A stretch of 64,000 nucleotides of DNA, taken from an uncultured Victivallales bacterium. Its GTDB lineage: Bacteria; Verrucomicrobiota; Lentisphaeria; Victivallales; UBA1829. The stretch covers positions 62,001 through 126,000 of the forward strand of contig CALXSJ010000002.1 of NCBI GenBank assembly GCA_944391115.1, in the 5' to 3' direction. A model generated the notes under the pieces. That model ran no database searches. It was not told the origin of the DNA and saw only the letters and a program-made list of their open reading frames with translations. How positions within the stretch are numbered: position 1 is the first letter of the stretch; every line of letters begins with the position of its first letter. Below are positions 16,720 through 25,952 of the stretch, in pieces. The position numbers were made by a program, and so were the translations under genes.

Positions 16720-17492
16720 AGGTTTTTTTCCGGAAAATCTTCCGTTTGTCGCTTCTTCTGCCGTGGCTGGTTTACATGGGGATCATTTCCGTTCCCGTCA
16801 CGCTGCGGCGCGACCGCTGGTCCGCAATTGCGGGAATGGCGAAAATGACGAAACTCTGGGGGCGCGGCCTTCTGCGCATTTTCAACATCCGGCTTCATGT
16901 GACGGGCGATCCTGACGGATATGACGGCGGGCTTGTTGTTTCCAATCACATGGGCTATATTGACATTTTTGTCCATGCCGCTGTTTTCGGACTGCGCTTC
17001 GCGCCGAAAAAGGAGATCCGTTCCTGGCCCGTGCTCGGCTGGTACACCTCCTTCATTCATCCCGTCTGGGTGGACCGGTCCTCGCGCATCAGTTCGCAGA
17101 AGACACTGGAGGAATTCCGCGAGACTCTGGAGCACAAGGTTCCGCTGATCGTTTATCCGGAGGGGACAAGTTCCGACGGCAAGACGATTCTGCCGTTCAA
17201 GAGCGCCCCCTTCGAACTGGCGGCGTCCGGGAATTTTGACATTCAGCCGATTCTGACCGTTTACCGGGTCCCCGAAGGCGCGGACACCCCGTGCTGGTTC
17301 GGCGACATGGAGCTTCTTCCGCATCTCTGGAGTCTGGTCGGCATTCCCCGGATCGATGCCGATGTTTACATCCTTCCGAAAATCTCGGCGGACGGCAGGG
17401 GCCGGAAGGAACTGGCGGAGGCGGCTCATGACGTGATCCATGCCGCCCATGCCCTGCATGTTTTGAAAAAGGAGCTTCCGGAACATGCCTGA
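16716..17492 (+). CDS. PlsC/OlsA-like lysophospholipid O-acyltransferase
   Basis: The 258-aa membrane acyltransferase has the catalytic H-x4-D motif in NHMGYIDIF (residues about 75-83) and the acyl-acceptor motif YPEGTSSDG. The N-terminus has one membrane helix (about 9-27). With the upstream OlsB-like protein it probably performs the second, O-acylation, step of aminolipid synthesis. It is translationally coupled on both sides: ATGA with the upstream gene, and an 8-base overlap with the CobS-like gene downstream. Confidence 0.8.
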   Translation: MKVFFRKIFRLSLLLPWLVYMGIISVPVTLRRDRWSAIAGMAKMTKLWGRGLLRIFNIRLHVTGDPDGYDGGLVVSNHMGYIDIFVHAAVFGLRFAPKKEIRSWPVLGWYTSFIHPVWVDRSSRISSQKTLEEFRETLEHKVPLIVYPEGTSSDGKTILPFKSAPFELAASGNFDIQPILTVYRVPEGADTPCWFGDMELLPHLWSLVGIPRIDADVYILPKISADGRGRKELAEAAHDVIHAAHALHVLKKELPEHA

Positions 17493-18306
17493 CATCAGTG
17501 CATATCTGGCCCAGTTTTCCGAAACCTGGAACCTCTTCATCCGCTGGAGACTGCCCGCTTTTCTGGATGACGACAATGAGGATGCATCCTTCGGCCTGAT
17601 TGACGGGAAGCCGGCTCTGGCGCGGATCATGATGCCGCTGGTCGGCGCGCTTGCCGGCGTCTGCCTTTATCTGCCGCTCTGGGGAATCTCCGTGGTGTTC
17701 GGACATGTCGCGGGCGGTATCGCTGCGGCGGTTCTGGCTCCCGCCGCAATCGAATTTGCAACCGGCTGGAGGGGGCTTTCCGCCCTGACAGCCTATTTCC
17801 AGCTCCGCCGGGCGGGGGCTTCTCATGAAGAGGCCTTTCTTGCCGGGCCGCAGTCCATGACGGAACCGCGTCCCCCGGTTTCCATGATCGGAATGCTTGT
17901 CATTTATGCTCTGCGGATGCTGATGTTCGGCGTGCTCGCTTCCGTTTACTGTTCCTTCTGGTTCATCATTGTGCTGACAGGAGGGTATCTTGTGCGGATG
18001 CACCTCTGCGGCATGAACGAACCGGGAGGGACTGTGGAGGATCACTGGTATCCCCTGCCGGATGAGAAAATGCAGAAATACGGATGGTGGATCGGCCTTG
18101 TCGTCATGCTGATTGCGGGAGTTTTTCACATTCCGGCGGCGCTGACCGGCTTTCTGTTTGCCGGATGTATGGCGTGGCTGGCAAAACAGCTCTGCCTGGA
18201 TTCGATTTCCGGCATCAACCGCCAGGCGCTGGATGTCTTCGGCTATATGGCGGAAATCATTCTTCTGTTTGTCGGCGTTCTGCTGTTCACGGGGCCGGCT
18301 GTTTAA
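17485..18306 (+). CDS. CobS-like polytopic membrane protein (assignment uncertain)
   Basis: The 273-aa protein has about six hydrophobic segments. Its layout recalls adenosylcobinamide-GDP ribazoletransferase (CobS): 'PLVGALAGVCLYL' near residue 50 parallels the early 'PLVG' stretch, and 'GINRQALDVFGYMAEIILLF' near the end parallels GxTGDxxGAxxxxxE. The acidic DGLAD block of CobS, which binds metal, seems replaced by RGLSALTAY (about residue 95). It overlaps the OlsA-like gene by 8 bases, so a role in the same lipid pathway is as likely as cobamide synthesis. It could also be an unrelated membrane protein. Confidence 0.4.
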   Translation: MPDISAYLAQFSETWNLFIRWRLPAFLDDDNEDASFGLIDGKPALARIMMPLVGALAGVCLYLPLWGISVVFGHVAGGIAAAVLAPAAIEFATGWRGLSALTAYFQLRRAGASHEEAFLAGPQSMTEPRPPVSMIGMLVIYALRMLMFGVLASVYCSFWFIIVLTGGYLVRMHLCGMNEPGGTVEDHWYPLPDEKMQKYGWWIGLVVMLIAGVFHIPAALTGFLFAGCMAWLAKQLCLDSISGINRQALDVFGYMAEIILLFVGVLLFTGPAV

Positions 18307-18364
18307 TCCCGGCGTCCCCCTTTTTTGTTGCATGCCGGCGGGCAGTCCTGCGTATTTCCGGCGC

Positions 18365-19153
18365 TTACATGTATTTCCTGAGTTCGCGCGGCGCAAATCC
18401 GGACCGTTTCCGGATGAACTGCGTGAACAGCCTGTGAACGGGAAAGCCGCAGCGGTCTCCGATTTCTCCGACGGGAAGTTCCGTTTCCCGCAGCAGGCGT
18501 ATCGCAAGCGCATAGCGCTGCGAGAGCTGAAATTCATACGGGGAGATTCCATTGACCTGTTTGAAGCAGTGACGCAGGTAATCCGCGCTGACCGCGTATT
18601 TCGCGGCCTCCTGTTCCAGATCCAGCGCCGCGGCCGGCGAGCGGACGATCCGGGTCGTCAAATGCATGACGGCTTTCTCCATCCGGCCGGAGACAAGATC
18701 ATTCGCTTCCAGCGCGTCGGCAAGGTGCACCATCAGTTCCTCAAGATACAGCGGAAGGCGCCGCCGGTGGAATGCGGTATCGCGTTCAAAACACTCCCGC
18801 ATTCGTTCAAAGGTATTGATCAGCATTTCCGTTTTTTTCAGAAAGAGATACCGTCTGTCCGGGCTGATCCTGTCCAGTGCGCCGAGCATGCGTTCGAATC
18901 GTGTTCCGGAAGCGGAAACCCACAGATTCTCCCTGATTTCCCCGGGCGGAGTTTTCCAGCAGTAGTTTTCCCCGGGATACGACCAGTAGAGAAATGGCGC
19001 CTCCAGTTCAAACTCCTCGTCTCCAATGCACAGGATCGCCTTTCCTCCGGCCATGATGCCGATTGCTCCGTAGAGCGCGGCGCTTCTGGTGCCGTTTCTG
19101 GACGTTATCATTTTGGAAACGCTCCGGAACCAGATATCGTTGAAATAGTCCAT
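18365..19153 (-). CDS. AraC-family transcriptional regulator
   Basis: This 262-aa regulator has a sensor-like N-terminal domain (about 1-150) and a C-terminal AraC double helix-turn-helix (about 165-262), with 'LRHCFKQVNGISPYEFQLSQ' and 'IGDRCGFPVHRLFTQFIRKR'. I use the ATG at 19153, preceded by GGAG at 6 bases; an upstream in-frame TTG (19183) has no ribosome site. It is divergent from the DUF4838 gene, and a 20-bp-spaced direct repeat in the shared upstream region is its likely binding site. It probably controls the cassette that follows. Confidence 0.85.
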   Translation of the reverse strand: MDYFNDIWFRSVSKMITSRNGTRSAALYGAIGIMAGGKAILCIGDEEFELEAPFLYWSYPGENYCWKTPPGEIRENLWVSASGTRFERMLGALDRISPDRRYLFLKKTEMLINTFERMRECFERDTAFHRRRLPLYLEELMVHLADALEANDLVSGRMEKAVMHLTTRIVRSPAAALDLEQEAAKYAVSADYLRHCFKQVNGISPYEFQLSQRYALAIRLLRETELPVGEIGDRCGFPVHRLFTQFIRKRSGFAPRELRKYM

Positions 19154-19165
19154 ATAATCTCCGGA

Positions 19166-19195
19166 TTTATGAAATTTTAGCAAATTTTATGAAAT
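19166..19195. promoter_or_regulatory. direct-repeat operator for the divergent AraC regulator
   Basis: TTTATGAAAT occurs exactly at 19166-19175 and again at 19186-19195, a period of 20 bases, or about two helical turns. AraC-type proteins bind two half-sites in direct orientation with about this spacing. The repeat sits between the AraC start (19153) and the -35 box of the DUF4838 promoter (19205), the position expected for a class of activator that touches polymerase at -35. Confidence 0.7.
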
Positions 19196-19204
19196 GGAAT
19201 GATC

Positions 19205-19232
19205 TTGCAAAAATCAGCATCATCATTATAAT
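19205..19232 (+). promoter_or_regulatory. sigma-70 promoter of the DUF4838 cassette
   Basis: TTGCAA (19205-19210) is followed after 16 bases by a perfect TATAAT (19227-19232). The start codon lies about 70 bases downstream. The AraC-type repeat ends 9 bases before the -35 box. Confidence 0.7.
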
Positions 19233-19304
19233 AGTGGATGGTTTCGTTCTTTTCAAGAGATTCCTTTCTAATATCCGTAAAAATGAAAAATGGATGCGGG
19301 GACA

Positions 19305-22226
19305 ATGAAGATTCTTTTTTCATGCCTGATTGCCGGTCTGCTTTGCGGACCTCTCTTTTCCGCGGAGCACGATGTCTGCCTGGTGAAGGACGGGAAAGCC
19401 GCTGTTTCCATCGTCACCACGGGAAAACCTTCTCCCGCGGAGCGGAAGGCGGCTTCCGAACTGGCATTTTTTCTGGACAGAATGACGGGATGCGGGCCGA
19501 TTCCGGTTTCCGCGGAACGTGTTCCGGGAAAGTCCGCCGTCGTGTTCCGGCGTTCCGCATCGAAAGAGATTCAGCCGGAGGGATTCGCGCTGGAGGCGCG
19601 GAATGACGGAACGGTAATCATTTCGGCTCCCGCGGACATCGGATTCCTTTACGGCGCGTATGAAATCCTGAAACGTTACGGGAACGTCCGTTTTCTGGTG
19701 CCAGGGGATGACGGGACCTACGTTCCGAAGCGGAAGGATTTCCGCATTCCGCTGGAAAAAATCATCTGCAACCCTTCTTTTGCCGTCCGTTCCGGAAACA
19801 ACCTTTACAACTCTCAGGCGGGGAGGGACTGGCTGGTGCGCAACAATATGCGCGTGGTGACAACCGGCGCAAGGGCGGACCGTTATGCGGAATACGCTCC
19901 TCTCCGCGTGGAAGGATGGCAGTGCTACTGGCGCATGCTTTCCGGCATGTATCTCGATACGTTCAGCCGCAGGGAAGCGCTGGCGAAACTCGATGACATG
20001 TTCCGGAAACATCCGGAGCGTTTTCCGCTCATTGACGGCAGGCGCATGCCGCTGACGGATGGAAAGGGAAAGATCGTCCGGCAGTTCTGCACTTCGAATC
20101 CGGATGTGATCCGCATCTGCTCCGACTACATTCTGCGCATGGTCGGACGCTGGACGCCCGATGCGTCGCGGGGATTCTTCTGGCTTGCGCCGAACGATGT
20201 CACGGTCTGGTGCGAATGCGACGCGTGCCGGAAGCTTGACACGCCGGAGGACAGGAAGACGCATTCCCGGGGAACCCGCGCATGGACATTCGCCAACACA
20301 GTGACGCGCCAGGCGCTGGACAGGTATCCCGGCTGCGCGATTTTCGGCATGGCGTATCAGAACTTCCAGAAAATGCCTTCTCTTGTGAAGATCGATCCGC
20401 GCCTGAAGGTGTTTCTGGCATTCAACCGGCGCTGCTGGCGTCACAACATCGACGATCCGGACTGTCCGACAAACCGGAAATTCCGGGAATACTACCGTGC
20501 CTGGAGCGATGCCGGATTCGACTTTCTGGCCTGGGAGCAGACGGACCATGCGGGAGCTGCCTTCCTTCCGATCGAGGACAATGTCCATCATACCCTGCTC
20601 TTTTATCACGGCCTCCGCTGCCGGGGATCCTATCCGGAGTGTTTTGCTCCGGGAATGCGCCTCAATCCCGAAGTGTTTCCCCGCCGTGCCCGCGAGGCAT
20701 GGTTCGGCATGTGGCAGGCGATGTATGTCTTTGCCGCGTTTCAGTGGGATCTGTCGCGGGATTACGGGAAGACGCTTGAGGAAATCAATTCCCTGTATTA
20801 CGGCAGAGGCTGGGCGGGCGGCATGCGTGATTTCCGGCGTCTGCTGGCCGAGACCTCCCGGGAGACGCCCGGCTGCTTCGGGCACGGTCACAGTTCGCCG
20901 CTCGGGCGCCTGCTGGAAAAACCGGGCGTGCACGAACGGCTTCTCCGGTATCTGGACGCGGCGGAAAAAGCCGCTGCGGCGGATCCTGATCCCCGCGCGC
21001 TGGCTCATGTGAAATATGACCGCGAACTTTTTGCCGACACCTGGGAAAAGGCCCGCCGCGAGTATGCCGCGTCCAGGCGGGAACTCTCCGTTCTGCGCAG
21101 AACGCAGCCTGTGAGGATTGACGGAAATCTGGAGGAAGCCGACTGGAAAAACGCGTCCGTCGTCACGGATTTCCGGCAGACGAAGAGCGGCGCGAAAGCC
21201 GCGCAGCAGACTTTTGTGCGCATGCTTTATGACGATGACGCCTTCTATTTCGGGATGGAAGCCATGGAGCCGGAAGTGGGGAACATGAGGAACACTGTCC
21301 GCAGGCATGACGGGGAGGTCTGGAACGACAGCACGCTGGAACTTTTCCTCAGTTCCCCCTCCATGGCGCCGCGCTATGCGCAGATCATCGTGAATCCCTC
21401 CGGAACGGTGTTCGATCAGCTTGTCCACGGCAGCGGCGACATGAGTTTTGAGTCCGGCATTCAGTGCGCGGTGCGCATTCGCGCCGACCGCTGGACGTTG
21501 GAGGCACGCGTCCCCGCCGCTCCTCTGGGAATCTCCGGGCTGTCGGACGGACAGATCTGGCTGATGAATGTCATGCGCACCCGGCGCCTGCACGATCATC
21601 CGTCGGAAGCCTCCACGCTGAGCGGCAGTTCCCCGCATGACACCGGAACCTTTCTCCCGGTCAATCTCGCCGGAAAACGCGGGACCGGAAGCAGCGGCGC
21701 GGAAGTGGACCGGAGGGCGTTCCGCAACGGCAATTTCAGTGAAACGCGCAAGGCGCGCCCGAAGGAATACGGAAACTGGACGCTGGGGCCCGGACGTCTG
21801 ATCCCCAGATACTGGTCGCTTGCCTCCGCCGGAGGGGCTCTCGAAATGCGCAGGGATTCCGCCGGCGATGCGTCCGTCCTGCTGAAAAAAGGATTCATCT
21901 TCCAGATGAACCGTCTCGATTGCGACGCTTTTGCGATCGCCGGCCGGGTGCGGGGAAAAGGCGTTTTGAGCGTGTTCCTGATCCATTATCCCCGGAAAGC
22001 CGGAACCGGCGAAGTTGACCGCGAGGCGCGGAAAACGGTGAAATTTCCCAACACCGTTCTGGGCAGTGTCGCATGCGAGCCCGGCGCATGGAAGGATTTC
22101 CGTTTCACCTTCCGGAAAGACCCTCCGCTCTCCGGATGCATTTCCGCCCTGGCGCTTTCCGCCGGGCCGGGCACGGAGGAGATCGAGATCGGCAATGTGT
22201 ACATGACACCCGTGAATGAAAAATAA
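19305..22226 (+). CDS. secreted DUF4838 protein with C-terminal CBM9-like domain
   Basis: The exported protein of about 973 aa has a signal peptide (MKILFSCLIAGLLCGPLFSA). An alpha-glucuronidase-type N-terminal domain (about 25-150) includes 'ADIGFLYGAYEILKRYGNVRF'. A DUF4838 barrel (about 150-570) carries the Cys-containing 'CECDACRK', and a CBM9-like sandwich (about 605-810) starts RIDGNLEEADWKNA. A beta domain of unknown type ends the chain. DUF4838 proteins are glycan-hydrolase-like and common in Lentisphaerota; the substrate is unknown. An in-frame ATG at 19290 is possible, but the signal peptide favours 19305. Confidence 0.8.
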   Translation: MKILFSCLIAGLLCGPLFSAEHDVCLVKDGKAAVSIVTTGKPSPAERKAASELAFFLDRMTGCGPIPVSAERVPGKSAVVFRRSASKEIQPEGFALEARNDGTVIISAPADIGFLYGAYEILKRYGNVRFLVPGDDGTYVPKRKDFRIPLEKIICNPSFAVRSGNNLYNSQAGRDWLVRNNMRVVTTGARADRYAEYAPLRVEGWQCYWRMLSGMYLDTFSRREALAKLDDMFRKHPERFPLIDGRRMPLTDGKGKIVRQFCTSNPDVIRICSDYILRMVGRWTPDASRGFFWLAPNDVTVWCECDACRKLDTPEDRKTHSRGTRAWTFANTVTRQALDRYPGCAIFGMAYQNFQKMPSLVKIDPRLKVFLAFNRRCWRHNIDDPDCPTNRKFREYYRAWSDAGFDFLAWEQTDHAGAAFLPIEDNVHHTLLFYHGLRCRGSYPECFAPGMRLNPEVFPRRAREAWFGMWQAMYVFAAFQWDLSRDYGKTLEEINSLYYGRGWAGGMRDFRRLLAETSRETPGCFGHGHSSPLGRLLEKPGVHERLLRYLDAAEKAAAADPDPRALAHVKYDRELFADTWEKARREYAASRRELSVLRRTQPVRIDGNLEEADWKNASVVTDFRQTKSGAKAAQQTFVRMLYDDDAFYFGMEAMEPEVGNMRNTVRRHDGEVWNDSTLELFLSSPSMAPRYAQIIVNPSGTVFDQLVHGSGDMSFESGIQCAVRIRADRWTLEARVPAAPLGISGLSDGQIWLMNVMRTRRLHDHPSEASTLSGSSPHDTGTFLPVNLAGKRGTGSSGAEVDRRAFRNGNFSETRKARPKEYGNWTLGPGRLIPRYWSLASAGGALEMRRDSAGDASVLLKKGFIFQMNRLDCDAFAIAGRVRGKGVLSVFLIHYPRKAGTGEVDREARKTVKFPNTVLGSVACEPGAWKDFRFTFRKDPPLSGCISALALSAGPGTEEIEIGNVYMTPVNEK

Positions 22227-22239
22227 GGATGTTGGGAAT

Positions 22240-23025
22240 ATGCGGGAACGGAAAACATTTCAGGAACACTGCGAATTTGTGGAGGAGCTGAGCCGCCTCT
22301 CCTTTTTCCTCGCCTTCCGTCTTCAGGAGCGTCTGCCGGAACTGTCGCTGGAGGAGATCATCCGGAAACAAACCCCGTTTTTCTACCATGCGCTGGATCT
22401 GGAAAACAACGTGATTCTGCCGGGGTTCCGGATCGAGGAAGCCCGCGACGCCGCGGAATTCGAGGAGAAAATGTGGGCGCAGGTCCGGAAACTTGCGCTG
22501 GACCGGGCCGCGCGGTTTTACCGCTCCAGCGTCGGAATGGCGGTTCCCGAGACCTACAATGCCGGATCGCTGAAATATGATCCGCCTCTGCCGGGGCTTC
22601 CGCCGAATTTCTGCAATTTCCATATTGCGAATGCCGTTGCGCCGAATTCGATTTTCGACGATCCGGATTATCTTGCGGGCTGTCTGACGACGCTGATGGA
22701 GAAGAGCGCCGCGGAATACGGATTCGACACCCTGCGCACCTCCTCCTGGCTGAACGGCAATGAACGGTTCCTTGCATATTTTCCTCCGGAATGGCGTGAC
22801 GGCCGTGTGCTGCAGCCCTGTTACGAAGACAAGCCGGACATTCCCGGCTGGACTTTCGGCAACTGGGGGCAGCTGGTCACCGCACGCGGCACTTTCAACA
22901 GGCGGATGGGGGCATACGTGCGGGAGCATCTCACCATGCGTTACGGCTGCTATATCGCGAGCTGTTCGTTTGCAAGTTTGAAACGGCATCTGAAGGAGAG
23001 ACGGTATGTCCAGAAATCTTCATAA
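22240..23025 (+). CDS. uncharacterised protein (261 aa)
   Basis: I do not recognise the family. There is no signal peptide. The protein is rich in aromatic residues and has a central 'FCNFHIANAVAPNSIFDDP' and later 'SSWLNGNERFLAYFP', 'GNWGQL' and 'GCYIASCSF' segments, the look of a soluble enzyme. The ATG at 22240 has AAGGA at 10 bases; the ATG at 22216 overlaps the DUF4838 stop and lacks a site. It ends 20 bases inside the creatininase-like gene, so the two are co-translated, and a two-step cytosolic conversion of a released product is possible. Confidence 0.6.
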   Translation: MRERKTFQEHCEFVEELSRLSFFLAFRLQERLPELSLEEIIRKQTPFFYHALDLENNVILPGFRIEEARDAAEFEEKMWAQVRKLALDRAARFYRSSVGMAVPETYNAGSLKYDPPLPGLPPNFCNFHIANAVAPNSIFDDPDYLAGCLTTLMEKSAAEYGFDTLRTSSWLNGNERFLAYFPPEWRDGRVLQPCYEDKPDIPGWTFGNWGQLVTARGTFNRRMGAYVREHLTMRYGCYIASCSFASLKRHLKERRYVQKSS

Positions 23026-23863
23026 ATACGAGGAACTTACTCCGTACGAGTTCGCCCGGGAGAAGGAGCGCGCATCCATCATTTATCTGGCGTCCGGTCC
23101 GCTGGAGTTTCATGAGGGGTGCAATGCCATGGGCGTGGATGCGTTCAAAGGTTACGACTGGTGTCTGGCCGCCGCCGGAATAACCGGAGGGATCGTATTT
23201 CCTCCCGTTCCGATTGGTCCGTGCACGGCGCCGCCTCGTTTCGAGGGAGACATCAATTTCCAGGAGCGCGGCGGGATCCGGGATGTCATGTCCGGCAAGA
23301 CGCATTTCCGCGGACGGTTCGGTCCGCCGTCGCTGTTCACGAGCTACAGCGTCTGCCATGCTTTTTTCAGCGAGCTTCTGGAAGCGTTTGCCCAGGATCT
23401 CAAATTCAAACTCTGCGTGTTTGTCGGGTCCCACGGCCCTTCCGGCGATCTTTGCCGCAGGATTGTCCGGGAATGCGGAGGAACGGTTTCCGGCATGGAG
23501 GTGATGTCGGTCGGTTCCCTGGATTACAATCGGGATGTCATTCAGGCGTATTATGCGGAAAAGGGAGTGAAGCGCATTTCCCATGGCGGGCTCTGGGAAA
23601 GCGCATTCAATTATGCGATGAATCCGGATTATTTCCATCCGGAATATCTGGACGCATCCGAATACCCGCAGAGTTACGGCGCGTTGACGGAGGAGTTTTA
23701 CGAGGGATGCATCCGTCCGGTTCTTTCGGAATACCGTCAGTTGACTCCGGAATTCGCGCGGGAGCTCCGGAGAATTACGATCGAGCGTCTGGCGGAGGAT
23801 GTCCTGAAACATTATCAGAAGCTGGAGCAGTCCGGCCCGACGCCGGAGAAGCGGGAAGAGTGA
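23006..23863 (+). CDS. creatininase-family amidohydrolase-like protein
   Basis: The 285-aa protein resembles the creatininase family, metal-dependent amidohydrolases or lyases acting on cyclic amides and related compounds. The early '[18 protein letters not shown]' has the Glu, His and Asp ligands of the family's P-x-G-S-x-E-Q-H-G-x-H-L-P-x-x-T-D block in altered form. 'VGSHGPSGD' corresponds to NGHGGN, and 'SHGGLWESA' to HAGExETS. The ribosome site GAAGGAGAG is strong. The substrate is unknown; the fused neighbour upstream probably acts in the same pathway. Confidence 0.7.
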   Translation: MSRNLHKYEELTPYEFAREKERASIIYLASGPLEFHEGCNAMGVDAFKGYDWCLAAAGITGGIVFPPVPIGPCTAPPRFEGDINFQERGGIRDVMSGKTHFRGRFGPPSLFTSYSVCHAFFSELLEAFAQDLKFKLCVFVGSHGPSGDLCRRIVRECGGTVSGMEVMSVGSLDYNRDVIQAYYAEKGVKRISHGGLWESAFNYAMNPDYFHPEYLDASEYPQSYGALTEEFYEGCIRPVLSEYRQLTPEFARELRRITIERLAEDVLKHYQKLEQSGPTPEKREE

Positions 23864-23973
23864 CGGTGCACTCTCATGCCGGGCGGACAGCGAGGAATTT
23901 GAATGGAAGAAAGGCGCTGCATGAAGAAGAAACAAGAGTTCCGCAAGTTTTCTTGCAGAAAGAGAGGAGTCCC

Positions 23974-24767
23974 ATGAAAAAACAGAACAGTATCCTGCCC
24001 GTTTCCGCACGAACATGGAGGAAATTCACCCTGATCGAACTCCTCATCGTGATAGCGATCATCGCGATTCTGGCGTCCATGCTGCTTCCCGTGCTCTCTC
24101 AGGCCAGGGAAAAAGCATATTCCGCACAGTGTGTTTCCAATCTCAGGCAGCTTGTCATGGCGGGACTGCACCAGTATGCGGCGGATCATAATGACTTTGC
24201 CTTCAATTTCAAGTATGCGTATTATAAAAGCGGGGATGCGAACGCGGAATTGTCATGGGCCGGAATTCTGGGAGATTTGAATCGGACTCATACCGGCTAT
24301 CCCCATTCTCTCGGCTACATCAAACTCCACGATATTCAGAAAAACAAACAGAGCGATAGGGAACCTGCATGACTTCCGTCCGTTACGCTGAAAGCACCAA
24401 CAGCGCACTCAACTGGCTGGGAATCAACTACAGCATTAATGAATGGCTTTCACTTCCCTCGAACACGATTGCCGGACTCCGGCGGATTGAAATAACGGAT
24501 GAAGCCGGATACACCTTCAGGGGATTCAAACTGTCCAGCCTCAAATTCCCGACGTCCATTGCCTGGATGTACGACACGCCGCTGTGGAGCATCTGTTCTC
24601 CGACACTTCTCCATTCGGGATACAGCTTCAATGCCGGAATGATCGACGGGCACGTCACGGCATACAAAAGAGGCATTTTCAAAGCGGGAAACATTGACCC
24701 GGCAATAAGAACGGTGACCAATTATAACGCGTATTCCAAAATGAATATGGAGCCGTTCAACAACTGA
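23974..24767 (+). pseudogene. frameshifted pseudopilin (type II-like, H-X9-DG type)
   Basis: The ATG at 23974 (GAGAGGAG upstream) opens a prepilin with the cleavage and methylation segment '[20 protein letters not shown]' at about residues 18-37. This frame stops at 24372 after 132 codons. The rest of the protein continues in another frame (24369-24767), including 'YSINEWL' and the tail block H-S-G-Y-x(6)-I-D-G-H-V. A one-base deletion between about 24357 and 24371 restores a single 263-aa reading. The other three pseudopilins here are intact. A sequencing error cannot be excluded. Confidence 0.8.
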
Positions 24768-25026
24768 CGGTTTTCTTGACACGGATGCCGGATGAAATCC
24801 CGTGACCTTCCTCAGGAGAAAACGAATGCGGGATTTGTCTTCGACTGTTGCGGATACTGCAATGATTCACTGGAACTCTGTAGAAAACGGGGCGGACAGG
24901 AACCTGTTGGACTCTCCGGCGCATGAGGCATTCCTGCAGGGAAAAACCGGGAAAAAGAGGATTGCGGACGCAAAAGAGGAGGAAAATCCGGAAAATACAG
25001 TTATATTCTGTTCCGGGAGGATTCAT

Positions 25027-25935
25027 ATGAGGCAGAATGCAGACCGCAAAACAGCGGAAATCCGGAAAGTCACCTATGTGAAGTACGTCCGCAGGGAAAA
25101 GAGTTTCGTTCAGAAACTGCATTGCCATGCGGCGTTCGGACATGAGCTGGTTTACGTCGATTACGGCCAGGTGGATGTCCTGCTTGATGACAAGGTGTTT
25201 CTCCTCAATACTGGAGACTGCATCCTGATCCGCGGAGGGACGAAACATATGTTCACCGGGAAAAAAGAGCGTCCCTTCAGTTATCTGAATGCCATGTTCC
25301 GGGGCACGATTGACGAGTCGCTCTACGGAACGGTTCTTCCGGTCAGCCGGAATGTCAGACGCGTGCTGGAACAGCTCAAGACGGAAACGGAGAATGAAAG
25401 CGATAACTTTTTGAAGGAAGAGCTTGTCCGCTGCCGTTTTACGGAACTGATTCTTCAGCTTCTGCGTTCGTGCATGAGGAAGGCTCCAGCAGCGGAAACC
25501 GGAGAGGCCGGACGTCCGGCAATTCACTCCTACCTGCCTTCCAATACCCGCCGTCATCATGCGGAACTGGTGAAGAAGGCGCTCGAAATCATTCGCGAAA
25601 ATTACGCGCGTCCGCTTGACATGGGAAAAGTCGCCGGCGCCTTGAATGTCAGCAAATCCCATCTCCGCGCCCTGCTGCGCCGGGATACGGGAAAAAATTT
25701 CACCACCCTGCTTCATGAAACCCGGATTGAAGCGGCAAAGTTCTATCTTCAGGAAGGGTCGGCCTCCCTTGCGGAGATTGCCGGAGCCGTCGGTTATGTC
25801 AATCCGGCTTTTTTCTTCCAGCTGTTCAAGCGCCGGACCGGATACACGCCCCGCGAATATTCCGCCATGCTCGGAGAGATTCATTTCGAAGGGACAGATT
25901 CCCGAGTCCTGAAAAAACATCATATCCAATATTGA
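25027..25935 (+). CDS. AraC-family transcriptional regulator with cupin domain
   Basis: The 302-aa regulator has an N-terminal cupin (about residues 20-110, with 'HCHAAFGHELVYVDYGQ' and 'GDCILIRGG') that should sense a sugar. The C-terminal AraC domain (about 185-295) contains 'NVSKSHLRALLRRDTG' and 'IAGAVGYVNPAFFFQLFKRR'. The ATG at 25027 has GGGAGG at 6 bases; a longer reading from 24802 has no support. A TATATT box lies at 25012-25017. I see no other gene in the 259 bases upstream. It probably controls the large DUF4886/DUF4838 operon that follows. Confidence 0.85.
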   Translation: MRQNADRKTAEIRKVTYVKYVRREKSFVQKLHCHAAFGHELVYVDYGQVDVLLDDKVFLLNTGDCILIRGGTKHMFTGKKERPFSYLNAMFRGTIDESLYGTVLPVSRNVRRVLEQLKTETENESDNFLKEELVRCRFTELILQLLRSCMRKAPAAETGEAGRPAIHSYLPSNTRRHHAELVKKALEIIRENYARPLDMGKVAGALNVSKSHLRALLRRDTGKNFTTLLHETRIEAAKFYLQEGSASLAEIAGAVGYVNPAFFFQLFKRRTGYTPREYSAMLGEIHFEGTDSRVLKKHHIQY

Positions 25936-25952
25936 TTAAATCACATCGGATA

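Noticed and set aside
18307-18364. Possible terminator between the CobS-like and AraC genes
   Set aside because: CCGGC and GCCGG can pair, but the loop is over 20 bases and the T run lies inside it, so it does not have terminator form.
19320-21986. An 888-codon minus-strand open frame
   Set aside because: It mirrors the DUF4838 gene, has shadow-type composition and no family features; the plus-strand protein has a signal peptide and known domains.
24340-24372. Programmed -1 frameshift in the broken pseudopilin
   Set aside because: There is no X-XXY-YYZ slippery heptamer within the overlap of the two frames and no clear downstream hairpin; a stop in the second frame at 24356 leaves only a short overlap, and a plain one-base deletion is simpler.
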